Shown: positions 46,608 to 58,590 of the stretch, piece after piece
Position numbering within the stretch: position 1 is the stretch's first letter
Layout: each line of letters opens with the position of its first letter
NCBI GenBank assembly: GCA_015847255.1
Contig: JADLZK010000426.1
Coordinates: 1 to 64,000 of the forward strand
Direction of reading: 5' to 3'
Source of the DNA: Hyparrhenia diplandra
Lineage: Eukaryota; Streptophyta; Magnoliopsida; Poales; Poaceae
DNA length: 64,000 bases
The notes under the pieces: generated by a model
Told to the model about the DNA's origin: nothing
Database searches by the model: none
Seen by the model: the letters and a program-made list of their open reading frames with translations, nothing else
Made by a program: the position numbers and the translations under genes

Positions 46608-46871
46608 TGTGAAACATGTTGCCCGGTTAGGACCTTCCCTCTCCGTCTCTCATGATCACGTAGTATATGAAATAAGTAGAACAAGTAGACACAAGATATG
46701 GAGACTATTCTTTATTCATCTGAATATTCGTTATTACAACATAGAGCTCCCACGTATATATAGTCCCGCCAAGGCCTAAGAGTTTCGGTAAGAACCCACA
46801 TACAAACGGACTAGGATTAGGATTCCTCCTTCTCCTTTCCTTCTAGGACAGAGTCCGTGTGTTTTACAACA
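46608..46871 (-). repeat. 5' LTR of the minus-strand copia-type element
   Basis: Same boundaries as its partner; TATA-type sequence CGTATATATAG near 46753-46763 on the minus strand. It ends directly at the TATAT target duplication. Confidence 0.88.
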
Positions 46872-46876
46872 TATAT

Positions 46877-46995
46877 TACATGAGAATTTTGTCTGTGAAC
46901 CGCGATTGCATCTTGGGTTGATATATAATATTGGGCACGGGAGGATTAAAAAGGAAAGAAAATTGTCGGCTCGGAAGACCGACGAAGCGTAAGTG
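46877..46995 (+). other. Short host segment between two insertions
   Basis: About 120 bp between the copia-type element and the gypsy element. No feature. Confidence 0.4.
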
Positions 46996-48346
46996 TGTTG
47001 ACGGTAACCAGCGACAAATTAAATACCGTCAACACAACACCAAAACAACCTAGAAATAGGAATTTCAACTAACATATTCCAAAGTTTTGGTGTTTATTTG
47101 GACTTGCGGGTACAAACTCATGGATGATCACTTTGGGCCAAAAAGACAAAGAAAAAAAGAAATAAAATCAACAAATAGAAGAAGGCCCAAGGGAGCAAAT
47201 GGCAAGCCCAAACAGAATCGCAACAAAACGTCGAAACCAGGTAGGGCCAAGTCCACCTTACAACTTTTGAGCAAGGAAGCCCGGCACGCCGGCTTGGGCC
47301 AAAGCGGAGGCCCCGGGCGGGATTGCGGCGCACCACCTGGTGCGGCCCGCACTCGGCCGAGGCGATTCGAGCCCGGCCGGGGAGGCGGTTTGTTACCTTC
47401 AAAGCTGGTGAAACCGGCGTGGGATGGTCGGTTTGGCGTACATGGAAGGTTTTCCTAGGTCGGTTTGGGTGTTTTTAGCACTTAGGTCCCTCCCCTTGTG
47501 TATAAATAGACCCCCTCTCTCCCTCTCAAAAAGCAATACAAATTCAAAGGAGAAACCAGTCCACTTGTGCAAGAGAGTAGAATTAGATCTTCTTCTTCTT
47601 CTACTTCTTCTATTCTATCTCCCAATTCTAGAGAGTGAGAGAGGGAAAGGCTAGAAAAGAAGCTTGATTCTTTCTACACGGAGTTGCGGTTCGCCCCTCG
47701 GTGTTCCGCGGTTCCTAGGAGGGGGAGTCTTGGGACTTGTCGGTACCTTGGCCCGGCTTTGTACCTACCTCGCAAGCCGCTTTACGCTTTGGTAAGGAGT
47801 CTTGTGATTATCTTGCAGACTACTTAATTTCCTTCGTACATTTCTTAGCATTTGTAGACTTGCGGGATTGGTAGATCGTTTTACGTTAGTTCTTGGTGGA
47901 GGGACTCTTTGAGGGAACCTTGGCCAACATCAAGAACTGTGACCAATAGTGCAAACGTGGTGTTTGGACTAGCGTTCACCTACCTTTTGTGGCGCATCCA
48001 CGGTTGAGGGGGTAGGCGCTTGGTCGTGACAAGCCTTGTGCGCCCCTTGAAATCCCCCACGTTCGGGTGCGGCGCGTGCTAATTGCCGGACATTGTTCTT
48101 TGGCGTGGGCGGTGCCGAAATAGTAGACAAATGGACTTTAGGAATCACTTTGCACGGAAAACTTAGCCTATAGATACCTCGCTACTCTTAGAAAACAAAC
48201 CCTTGCCTTAGGTTGACATAGACACGAAAAAGCCGGCGCGACCGTCCCCTCGTGAAAATACGATACCACAGCTACCACCGGGTGAAGTGCTACAACGGTA
48301 TTTCCGTGCGCTTGTGGATTTCTGCGGTGCGTAAGAAACACCAACA
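46996..48346 (+). repeat. 5' LTR of the gypsy element
   Basis: 1351 bp. TATA box TATAAATAGA at 47501-47510, followed by a CT-rich leader with a TTC run (47589-47610). Collinear with the 3' LTR. Confidence 0.88.
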
Positions 48347-48460
48347 AGCATTTCGGGCGCCGTTTCGAGGGCGGTTGTCGTAGTTATATATCGAGCCGAG
48401 TCAACTTACGCGGATGGTAGTATCCTTTAAACAAAAATACCAAAAAAGAGTTCATTACCC

Positions 48461-49400
48461 ATGGAGCAACCCACTATTCAAATCACATGCGCTCCCAAGG
48501 GCGAGCTCGTAGAACCACGTCAATCTGCTGAAGCCAATCACGACTTAGAATATGAGCTCCGCCCGGGCTTTATAGCCATGGTTCGGCCCGAGCCTTTTCG
48601 GGCACTAATATGAAAACCCCTATCATCACTTACGGGAGTTTGAGCGGCTACGTGGTCGCCTAACAACCGCGAGCATGACACATGACACGTTGAGGTGGAA
48701 GTTGTTTCCGTTCTCTCTTCGAGAGGGCGACTCAATGGAGTGCGCCCATAACGTAGGGTTGGTAAACGGAGAATGGGAAGAAACGCTGAAGCATTCGTAT
48801 AGCGTTCTACCCGATATCCGGAATCGCGGCCCTGCTGACAAGAGATACTCAACTTCCGACAAATAGAGGGTGAAACCTTAGGTGCAGCTCGGGACCAGGT
48901 TTACCACGCTTACACGATCAGGCCCGCACTGCCCATACCAAACCACGTGCTTTTACGGCATTTTTGGCTAGGATTGGGCAGGGCGGCCCCCTCGCCGCTT
49001 GATTTAGGCACGGAGGGTCATTTTCACATAAAACCACAGCGGAAGGAGAAGCTCTCCTAAACCGTATTCTTGAGAATACTCCTCCGCTAGAACCCATCCG
49101 AGTAGAACCCAAGCGTAAAACCGAGAGGAAGTCTCTTCGGCAAAAAGCCGAACCCGTTAAACCCATAAAGAGACCCTCGCCTGAACGTAACACAAGGAGA
49201 CCGCGGTGTGCACGGATCTCCCGTTCTTCGAGGTTGACCTTAACGATCAATTCGGTGACACCTCGGCACCGAACAATGGAAGAAACCACCGGTCCGGCTA
49301 GCCCGAGCGCCCCTGGATAAAACTTTCCTCCGAGAGTCTATTAAGGAGCTAACGGCTATAATGAACACGGAATGGTTGCGAGAGGAAGGACCCTCTTTAG
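48461..49400 (+). pseudogene. Degenerate gag-region remnant of the gypsy element
   Basis: Opens MEQPTIQITCAPKGELVEPR at 48461, the usual place for the first ORF, but frames break within about 50 codons. No CCHC zinc knuckle is visible, and the region is far shorter than a normal Athila/Tat gag. Probably internally deleted. Confidence 0.5.
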
Positions 49401-49511
49401 AAGAAATTCGGATAAGTGGCCCCTCTACACCAATCCATTGCGTGATATCGAGGAAGTTTGGTGGAAGTCATGTATAACCCTATGTGGGGATAAACATAAT
49501 GTCAGAAACCT

Positions 49512-49820
49512 TTGCACAAGCTCGCGGTCGAGGAAGCCATTAGGACCCCCCTTAAAGACGGACCCTGCAAGATAGCACCTCGTACCACCATTGAAAGCCG
49601 TGAGGTTATACATGAACAAATCTTCACGCACAAGGATGTCAAGTTGTCTTTGGACTTTCACGTTTTTGATATCCAAGACTTCGACATCCTAATCGGGCAC
49701 CCCTTAGAAAAGATTCTTGACCTACCAACATCCGGGGATTTAGATGTCAAACTCGGGAAGAAAAGTTTTTTCTATCCCGGTTATCGAGCTAAAGCTTCGA
49801 TAGCAGAAACCCTTCCTTGA
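49512..49820 (+). pseudogene. Retroviral-type aspartic protease remnant (gypsy pol)
   Basis: The 102-codon frame includes FDIQDFDILIGHPLEKIL, matching the C-terminal part of gypsy aspartic proteases. The catalytic D-S/T-G site is not intact in this frame. It is followed by a broken linker to RT. Confidence 0.65.
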
Positions 49821-50149
49821 GTACGACACCCAGGAGGTCATGGGAGTTATGCTATATGAGAACCCGTAAAACGGACCTGAAAAAAGACGCCCAATTCTTT
49901 ATTGAAGAAGAGGGCGATTCGGGGAACTCATAGAGCTTCCCAAAGAAGAAGAGCTAACTTCGGCCTCCGGTTGAGCTTAAACCCCTACCCCAAAGGGCCT
50001 ACGCTATGTCTTCCTAAACGGCGATTCACAAGCACCTGGTCATCATGCGATAAACTTAGTGACCGGGGAGACTACCCAGCTCATAGCCGTTTTAGAGAAA
50101 CACTGATCGGTCTTGGGTATTCCCTTCAAGATCCGAAAGGGGTAAGCCC

Positions 50150-50930
50150 AACACTATGCACACATCGCATACCTATTGACCCCCGACAGTACCCCATCAT
50201 GCGAACCCAAATAAGCAGGCTCAATAATGCGATGCGTGAAGTCGTGAAGAAGGAAGTTCTCAAACTTCTTCACGCAGGGATTATCTATCCCGCACCACCA
50301 TGATGATTGGGTTAGCCCGGTCAAGTGGTCCCTAAAAAGGGAGGAATGATGATCGTTGAGAACGCTAAAAACGAACTCATTCCACAAAGACAAGTCACGT
50401 GGTGGAGAATGTGTATTGATTACGAGAAAACTTAACAAGGCAACAAAGAAAGATCACTTCCGCTGCCCTTTATTGATGAAATGTTGGAGCGGTTAGCGAA
50501 ACACTCTTTCTTCGTTTCCTTGGCGGGTATTCCCGGCTACCACCAGATCCCGATCCACCCCGATGACCAGCAAGACCACGTTCACATGCCCATACGGAAC
50601 CTATGCCTATCGTGAGAATGTCATTTGGGCCGTGTAATGCGCCGCTTCTTTTTCGGTGCATGATGTCTATCTTCTCGGACATGATCGAAGAAATCATGGA
50701 GGTCTTCATGGGACGATTTCTCCGTCTATGGTAAGACCTTCGAAAAGTTGCTCGAAGAACCTAGACCGGGTCTTGCGGCGATGCCGGGGAAAAGGACACA
50801 GTACTTAACGGGAAAAGTGCCACTTTATGGTCCGAGAAGGCATCGTTCTTGGGCACCTTGTGTCAGAGAGGGGGATAGAGGTAGACAAAGCTAAGATAGA
50901 AGTTATCGAAAAGCTACCACCCCGGTGAAC
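50150..50930 (+). pseudogene. Reverse transcriptase domain, frameshifted (gypsy pol)
   Basis: Recognisable blocks in order across frames: PIMRTQISRLNNAM and VKKEVLKLLHAGIIYPAP (50200-50300), a WRMCIDY block (about 50403-50425), the YHQIPIHPDDQ block (about 50535-50570), and the catalytic FMDDF site near 50706-50722, which is broken by one extra G. GHLVSERGIEVDKAKIEVIE follows (50855-50915). Many single-base breaks make it non-functional as read. Confidence 0.85.
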
Positions 50931-50934
50931 GTCA

Positions 50935-51500
50935 AAGGTATACGTAGTTTCCTAGGCCACGCCAGGTTTTATAGAAGATTCATAAAAGATTTTTCGCGAA
51001 ATCGCTAGACCTCTTACGGCCCTGCTAGCCAAGGATGTACCCTTCGACTTCACGGATGAGTGCTTGCACGCTTTCGAAACCCTAAAGAAAGCACTCATCT
51101 CGGCTCCGATCATCCAACCCCGGGATTGGTCGTTGCCATTTGAAATCATAATGCGATGCTAGCGACTACGCTGTTGGTGCGGTCCTAGGCCAAACCAAGG
51201 ACAAAAAGCAGCATGCCATCGCGATATGCTAGCAAAACTTTCGACGGGAGCCCAGCTTAATTACGCCCACCTACGTAAAAAGAGCTCCCCTGGCGGTAGT
51301 CTTTGCTATCGAGAAGTTTCGATCCTACTTAGTGGGCGCAAAAATAATCATTTATACGAGACCATGCCGCCCTTAAGTACCTTCTCACCAAAAAGGATGC
51401 GAAACCTCGCCCGATCCATTTGGATTCTTCTACTCCAAGAATTTGATATAGAAATAAAAAGATAAAAAGGGAGTAGAAAATACGATTTGCGGATCATTTG
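50935..51500 (+). pseudogene. RNase H domain, frameshifted (gypsy pol)
   Basis: Contains FLGHARFYRRFIKDF (thumb/connection, about 50945-50995), PLTALLAKDVPFDFTDECLH (51008-51070), a VGAVLGQTKDKK block (51172-51213), DHAALKYLLTKKD (51362-51400, visible only in a shifted frame), and ILLLQEFDIEIK (51425-51463). Confidence 0.8.
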
Positions 51501-51519
51501 TCGCGTATGCGGTAACTAA

Positions 51520-52786
51520 CATGCAGGAACCACCAATTAACGATTACGAAGGCGACGACATGCTACTCAAGGTGTCGCACTTCAACCCATGGTGCGCCAA
51601 ACATTGTGAATTACATGGTTGCGGGATACGTACCACAGGGGAAAACAAGCGGAAGCTCCAAATGGAGAGCGGCGGCACCTATGGGATGACCCATATGCGT
51701 ACGGGGTGTGTGCGGACGGCTTCGAGAAGATGCGTACCCGGGGAGGAAGGAATGCAGATCATCGAGAAATGTCATGCATCTCCCTACCTAGGGGCATCGG
51801 GAGTATTTCGCACACAAGCCAAAATTTGGCGGTCGGATTCTTCCGCCGACGATGTGCGGCGACACGAAAGAGTTCATCGGAAGATGCTACAACTGCCGAG
51901 AAGGCGGGGAACATCACAGCTCGTGATGCAATGCCCCTACACTACAACCTTCAAATAGAAATATTTGATGTGTGGGGCATTGACTACATGGGGCCATTCG
52001 GAGATCCCATGATTGCGAAGTATATCTGGTGGCGATGGAGACTACGTGTCAAAGTGGGTAGAGGCACTACCATGCAGAGCTGGCGATGGCAAGCATGCAC
52101 GCAAGATGTTTCATGAAATCATCTTCCCCGTTTTGGAATGCCACGCATGGTGATCGATGACGGAGGATCGCATTTTCAAGGACAAATCATTCAAGACATT
52201 CTTGAAAAGAGCTTGGCACTCAAAGACAACATTGCTACCCCTTATCATCCGCAAAAAGTGGGCAAACTCGAAACCTCCAACAAACAAATCAAGAACATCC
52301 TATGAGAAGACGGTCAACGAGATGGGGAAAGGTTTGGAAGAACAAGCTACCCGATGCTCTCCGGGCATATCGGACAAACATACAAAGCCCCCATCGGCAT
52401 GTCACCTTACCAAGCGGTCTATGGCAAAAACTTGCCATTTACCGGTTGAGCTGGAGCATCGAGCTCATTGGGCCATCAAGAAGTGGAATATGGACGTCGG
52501 ACTCATGGGAAAAACCGTCGAGACAAATCTCTACAAAGAGCGCACAAAAAAGATGGCATGATCGGCGCATCAAATTCAAAGAATTCGCCACGGGAGACAA
52601 AGTACTCCTATTCAATTCCGGGTGAAATTATTCGCGAAGGAAGCCGAGAAGCAAATGGAAAGGACCGCATACACCGTCATCAATACATCGCCACACGGCG
52701 CAATCACAATTCAAGATGACGTTGGTGAAATACAAAAGGTAAGCGGTCAACGTCTTAAGCTTTTCTTCGAGCGTGCACGATCTTAA
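51520..52786 (+). pseudogene. Integrase domain, frameshifted (gypsy pol)
   Basis: A zinc-binding region (about 51770-51920) precedes the catalytic core: first Asp in FDVWGIDYMGPF (51964-51999), second Asp in VIDDGGSHF (52152-52178), Glu in LETSNKQIKNIL (52267-52302). The C-terminal part has WHDRRIKFKEFATGDKVLL and ends at about 52786. The D, D and E residues persist, although the frame changes several times. Confidence 0.85.
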
Positions 52787-53470
52787 CCAAGAGCTCGATA
52801 GAATAGATTTATGCTTTGAGAATTAATTTGTTTGATCAGCATATAAAAAAATTAATAATAATAAAATTGTATTAAAATTATCATAATTAAAATATATATA
52901 TATATATATATAATATATATATATAATAATAGTAAAACATAAAAAAGTTATCTATATAGTTTTACTTTGTTTTTTTAATTAAGTATTTGCCTTTTTATTT
53001 TCCTTTTTATTCTATTAAATTTATCTTTGGTCATTTGCTACACAAAGAATTTTAACTTTCTAAATTAAATCAAAGCATAAACTATTTTCAAAATTCAAAT
53101 TTGAGGATCAATTAGAGATCGGCAAGAAAGGAAATGTTTCTCGCGGCAAACCCCGATTCAAAACTTTTCGAAAAAGGAAACGAATGTGGACTAAAGCTCG
53201 ACCGGGGGGGCCTTTGGGTGGTGCGCACAAGACCACCAGTGCGCCCGCCTGGCCGGCTCCGTTCGGGCCGGGATTTCACCCATCACCTTCCTCTTTCTCA
53301 TAACCTACAATGGTGAGGTGCGCTCAGCGAGATTTTAACCCCGCCAAAATAGAGAGGAGTGTTTGTCCTATAAAATTCACCCTCCTCCTCTCCATTCTTC
53401 ACACCTCTCCTTCTTGCTCTCCTCCTCCTCTCAAATTCTTTTTCCTCTAAGTCAAAACGGAAGAAGGTTC
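52787..53470 (+). other. Post-integrase region of the gypsy element, with (TA)n
   Basis: AT-rich spacer holding a TA microsatellite at 52891-52928, then a GC-richer part with a 60-codon frame (53134-53316) of no known family. Athila/Tat elements usually carry non-coding or extra-ORF sequence here. Confidence 0.5.
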
Positions 53471-53475
53471 TCTTT

Positions 53476-54849
53476 GTTGACACTTGTTAATGCATACTTT
53501 TTAATTATCAACTAAACATGGAAAAGGACTAAAATATAATTAGATAACCTTATTAGGGGTTTCTACTAATGATTTCCATGAGTTTTGGTAAAGTTGTGAT
53601 TTGCGGGGACTTAACGAGAAAAAAGCCAGAATTGATGTGTCATAACGCAACGCAATCCAACTCGAAACAAGTCTAGAAGGCTCCGGATTACTCCCGACGT
53701 GAAGCGAAACTTGGCAACGAAGAAAACATCATCTAGAAGACTCCGGAAGCCACGACGCATCGCGGGGCCCGTGGTGGGATCCACCCCGGGCGTCGCCCAA
53801 TAACCAGCCGATCGGCCTGGCTTGGCGGCCAAGTTGCCCCCTCTCAGGAAGCTTCCTCCACCGCCGCCTAAGACGCCAATCTAAACCGGTCGTATAATGT
53901 CGGTTTGATCCAATGGTCATCGTTCATTGTCAAGGCCCATGAAGATTAGTACCATATTGTTTCTTTGGCGAAGAAGAGACATAAGAAGACCCATATATAT
54001 AGACCCCTAGGCCCCTCGGCTTCAAGCATCTCGAGATCAACTCATCATCATATCGATCGATCCGGCTCTAGTCGACGGCCTTAGCTCTAGTTCAAGAACT
54101 AGAAGTAGAAGATTAGACAAGATGTAGAACTAGAAGCCCTAGATTAGAGTTGAGAGTAGAGCTTCAAGTTGAGAGAATTAGAGCGCGGTTGAGGCGGAGT
54201 TGAAGGAAGGCCCCGAGTCGTCGGCGCCTCCATCTTCTTCTTCCTCCTGGAGTTGGTGCCATTGGAGCGAAACCCGAGATCTTGTGGATTGTTCGACTTC
54301 CATTCGGTAAGTGGTATTGTCTCTATTGTTCTTAAGGTTCGTATTTCTTTGATAAGATTACTTTGATTCTTGGTTGCTCTTGAGTTGAAGTTGTTAGATT
54401 AATGTAAGCGTGGTGCTTAGATTGACTAGCTTATTACGAATACCTTCTATAGGCCGGGGTGAAGACACTTGTTAAGGCTGATCGTGGTGGTGACAACGCG
54501 CCATTGAGTCCTTTGTCACGCTTTCCCCCCCGTTTATAGAAATCGTAGGAGCCTGCGTTGTTAGCGTAGATTCCCTTTATTAAGAGTTTCTTCATGACAA
54601 CCCCTCTTAAGAACAATGTGCAAATGATTTACTTGAAGTGAGAACAAGACTTTCCTAATAGAACTCCTTACCTCTCTTTTAATCTAGTTTTAGCCACTTC
54701 GGATTTAGCTATACACTTCGACGTACTCTCTCACCTTCTCCCTGTGGATTCGATATTTAAAGCCCTATTCAGGGTGAAGTGCTCACCGGTATCCGTTAAA
54801 CTACTTGGATTATCCATCATAATATTCTGTAGGTTAACAAATACCAACA
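53476..54849 (+). repeat. Nested solo LTR (gypsy type)
   Basis: Starts TGTTGACACTTGTTAATGC and ends AAATACCAACA, flanked by a perfect CTCTT duplication (53471-53475 and 54850-54854). It has a TATA box (CATATATATAGACCCC, about 53991). Its end (GGGTGAAGTGCTCACCGGTA, then ACCAACA) parallels that of the host element's LTR, so it comes from a related Athila/Tat family. With no interior and a single LTR, it arose by recombination between the LTRs of an inserted element. Confidence 0.88.
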
Positions 54850-54854
54850 CTCTT

Positions 54855-55780
54855 CCTCCCTATGGCTCTAGTACCATTTAATAGAGAGGAAGCCATGACT
54901 TTTCGCCTCCAAATACTTAGAGAAGAGGGAACCCGAGAAAAAAGCCTAGCTCTCCTACCTTCTCCAGCCAAGATTCCTACACCAAAGAAAAGAAAGGTAG
55001 GCGGCAAGGAGAATGTCCCCATAGAGGAACCCGGTAGTTTATGACGAAGAACTATTAGGGAATCTCTCCAGTTACTTCCAAAAAAAGACGATTCTTGTTT
55101 CCCTTATACCTTAGAGCAATTGCCAAAGCGGACAATGGAGGAAGAAGGTTCCCAAACCACAGGTTCGGGGACAGCCAAAAGGATTCTTCGGGGATGACAT
55201 TGAACCTCAAAGCGGGTCCTACAATCGAAAGTGTACAAAAAGAAGATCACAGATCTCTCAAACTTCATCCAAACCCTTAGAGGCGGGTTAGCGAGAGAGG
55301 CATAGTGCCAACATCCTCCTTAGGAAGAAGCTAGCGAGACTTGCATGTTAGCATGCACGAGGAGCTCAAGCTCATTTGCTAAAGAGATGGGGGTAGGCGC
55401 TCGGTGGATCTCATTGACCTTTTCGAAAGTAGAAGTGCTCTACCTCTTTATCAATAATTAGGCGCGCACTAGTTTAATTTTTAGTATTTTCCCTTCCTAT
55501 CATTTTGTAATTTCTTCAAGTGTGCTTGATTTTGAATTATTTATAAATTCAATAAAGTTTTATTATTATATTATTGTCTATGTCTCCACTTGTTTTTGTC
55601 CTTGTGCAAAAAAGAAAATAAAAATAGGTACAAAAACAAGTGTGGGGGGGAGGTTCGCAAGTCAAAGGTACGCAATTTATTAAGATTAAATTTTGACTTG
55701 TGATCTTCTTTAAGTGCTAAAACCTGAACCAAGTTAGCAAAACTCCATCTCTACATCTACCAATTGATACATGGCATCTT
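54855..55780 (+). other. Downstream ORF-like region of the gypsy element
   Basis: Resumes after the solo LTR. A frame at 54862-55044 (MALVPFNREEAMTFRLQIL and a basic PTPKKRKVGG that resembles a nuclear-localisation signal) and a second at 55095-55280 may be pieces of the extra ORF found in Athila/Tat elements. A match to a known product is not established. Confidence 0.4.
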
Positions 55781-58590
55781 TGTAACACCCGGTTTTAAGA
55801 ACAAAACTGGGGATGAAGCCATATGTGAGCCCCGAAGTCAAATCTCACATATAGTTTACAAATGAATGGTAATCAATTCACAATGCTTAAAATAAAACGA
55901 ACCTAACAAAAATGACATAACCTCGGCTAGCGGGCAGCGGAAAGACTCTCTCAGACCCGATGTAGGCACCACGGGGACCGACCGACCGGTTGATCACAAG
56001 CCTAACTTCTTCCCCGAGGTGTGGGGAATAGCAAGAGTGAGTCCATGTCGAACTCCGCAAAATATAGCTAGGCAATATCTACCCCCAAAACCCATGATCA
56101 TTATAACATAAATAATGAATAGCATGAAATGATAAATCATGAACAATTTAATAAGCATGTTTAGCCAACGATTTATATCATAAACAACATCAATAGAAAG
56201 TAAATCCTTCCCTCGGTTTTCAGGCCGTTCATAACCGCGAACACGGCCGATATATCGGTTTTTAACTCTGCGCAGAGGTGTACACTTTCAGCTGCGGGTC
56301 ATGGTTTCCACCGAGTAGGTTCGCGACTCCTAACCAAGTGAAGACCATATAAAGTCGTTCAAAGACCCTCCTAAAAATATTAAGTGGCCAACAGAGCTAC
56401 AACCCCGTTTCTCCCAATTCCGCAAACCACCAACAAAGTTAGGTAGACCCCTTGAACAACTAGAGTCGAGCCATGTGACCCCCATAGTCGCACGGTAAAT
56501 CCCGGATTTTGCCAAAGGATAAGTCCTTATGGAGAGCTAAGAGCATCATAAATAAACAACACAAGCTCTTTCGCCCTATAAACCATGTTATCAACAATTC
56601 ATATTTAACGTTCAGTGCATAAACATTAAGCAAGCCATAAGATCATGGTTTAAAGATAGCATATCCCAAAACTATACTTGCCTTAAATATAGACCCTTTC
56701 TTCAAGTCCAATGCTTTCCCAAAAACACCTTCTTCATCAACTTCTTATAGATCACGGTCTTCTTCGAGATCAACAAAATAAAGCTCAGCACCGATCTACT
56801 TTCGATTCCAATCGGCAACACACAAACACATGGATCCAATCATGCATGGCAAACAAGACTACCATTAGAACAGTACACCAGCAGTGGATAAATAGTTTAA
56901 AAAGTACATAAAACTATTCTACACGTCTCTACGATCACACAGACGTAAAGATCACCGAAATCGGAGCTAAAACGGCGTAGATATGAATTTTACAAGTTTA
57001 ACATTAATAAAATATTAAGCCTAATATAAACTCAAAATTTAAAAGTTGCAAAACCTGACTAACAGTAATATAAACATGTAGGTTACGGAATTACGAATCT
57101 AACAAAAGTAGAACGGTTCAAAAACGGATTTAAAATGATAAAGATATGAGGATTTGAATCTGAATGGCAATTCTGTAAATAAACGAAAACTGATTTCAAA
57201 ATAAAATAAATAAAATTCAAAATTAAATCTGATGAGGACTGACAACAAAAATATGAAGAAAGCAGAGGGCTCTTTAGAATAACCGCCAATGAAAGGGTAC
57301 CTTCTAATCTTGACCCTTGATCTAGAATTGGATGGCTTGTATGTATATTTCACTTGTATTTGTGGATTTATTTCTCTAAAGGAAATCGGCAAGAATAACA
57401 TATGATGTCATCTAGCTAAGAACAACCAGCAAGGCATCGTGCGTGGTGTTTGGGCTAGACTAAAGATTGTCGCGATAGCCACCCAGATACACATAGTAAT
57501 CCGGCGGTACCGTGAGAATCAAGGTGGAGATCATGGAGAACTTACCAAGTGTGTTCGGGAAGGCTCTACCGCAATTCGTGGCATGAAGAGGATGAAGGTT
57601 TCTTCCGTGATCCACGGTGAAATCGTGTGAACAATGAGAGAGACCAGAGGTACGTGAGAAGGAGATGGAACTACGACTTGGTACTTTTGTGTTGAACTCG
57701 GCAGAGGGTCGATGGCGATATACTGGCGAGAACGACGGATATGGCTTCCAATTTGAAAGGTTCAGTGAAGTGGGGTTAGCAAGTCGGAGCGCGACAACGA
57801 AAAAGAACGAGATTAGAGGCTTCACAAGAGCAAGCGAAATCTCGGTGAAAAGCTTACGACAAAGCTTGGTCAGCGTAAGCGGCGCAGGCGATATCGAGCT
57901 CGCCGGCGGTGACGGTCCCAGATGAAGCGGCGGAATCGGCGATTCAAACTCCGGCGGCCGGTGTCGACAATGGCGGGAGGAAGCTAGGGTTTCGGCTTTG
58001 TAGCTCAATTGAAGGGCGACGCTGCGGTGATTAGGGCTTGGTTTATATAGGACTTGCTTGGGACACGATTACTAGGAAAGAGGCCGGGGTGGTATTATAT
58101 ATATACGTGGGTTGCGTCAGGCATAGCAAGTCTGTACTAGGAGGAGAAAGCAAGGCAATGGGCTGGATTATAGAGAAAGAAAAGAACCAAGGGCAGCAGC
58201 TCATGGATATTTAAAAATGACCGATGTCGCCCACGACAAGGAGGCGCGGCCGGACAATTTGGATTACATTGCACTACGCAAAAGGAAATAGGCAAGGCAA
58301 GGCTAAGTCCTTCGGCTGGGAATAGAGAGGGAGAAAAGGATTCTTTTCTCTAATTTGAACCAAATTTCTAAAATCATTTGCAAAGGAATTTGAATCTCTT
58401 TTCAGCTTCAACAAAAACCGGGCATCTCAAAATAAAATATGCAACGGCATGAATGCATCAAGCATGTATCTAGCCTTATGATAAATTTTAATTTCATAAA
58501 AATATTTATTTTCCTATATTTTATGAGCACAAAATACATAAATAAATTATTTTATTCTATTTTAAAAGAGGCAAAATTTAGGGTGTTACA
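55781..58590 (-). repeat. Nested solo LTR (TGTAACACCC type), minus orientation
   Basis: Ends are TGTAACACCC (55781) and GGGTGTTACA (58590), typical of gypsy chromovirus-like LTRs. A TATA box in CCTATATAAACC (minus strand, about 58042) gives the minus orientation. The right flank is CATGC; the left flank reads CATCTT before TGTAAC. Elsewhere in this window CTTTG stands where a sister repeat has GCTG; applying that here gives CATGC|TGTAAC, a perfect duplication. About 2.8 kb with no interior, so a solo LTR. The frames at 57460-58008 are incidental. Confidence 0.75.

Larger units (their letters stand above)
40134..46871 (-). mobile_element. Complete non-coding copia-type LTR element
   Basis: LTRs of 267 bp (40134-40400, the 3' LTR) and 264 bp (46608-46871, the 5' LTR), flanked by a perfect TATAT duplication (40129-40133 and 46872-46876). 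On the minus strand the 5' LTR is followed by ACACGTTATCG, a plant copia PBS, and the 3' LTR is preceded by a CCAAGGGGGAG polypurine tract. The sequence by the PPT (CCTCATCAAAAACTCCATCC, then GGTGGGAAAAAACGG) is typical of the 3' part of grass copia elements read antisense. The 6.2 kb AT-rich interior has no reverse transcriptase, integrase or gag that I can see, so it is non-autonomous. The copy seems fairly young because its ends and duplication are perfect. Confidence 0.88.

Noticed and set aside
53476..54849. Independent gene with promoter (TATA at about 53991)
   Set aside because: The perfect CTCTT target duplication and TG...CA ends show it is a solo LTR.
57460..58008. 182-codon minus-strand frame as a gene
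   Set aside because: Lies within the solo LTR downstream of its TATA box; no domain. It may be transcribed but there is no evidence of function.
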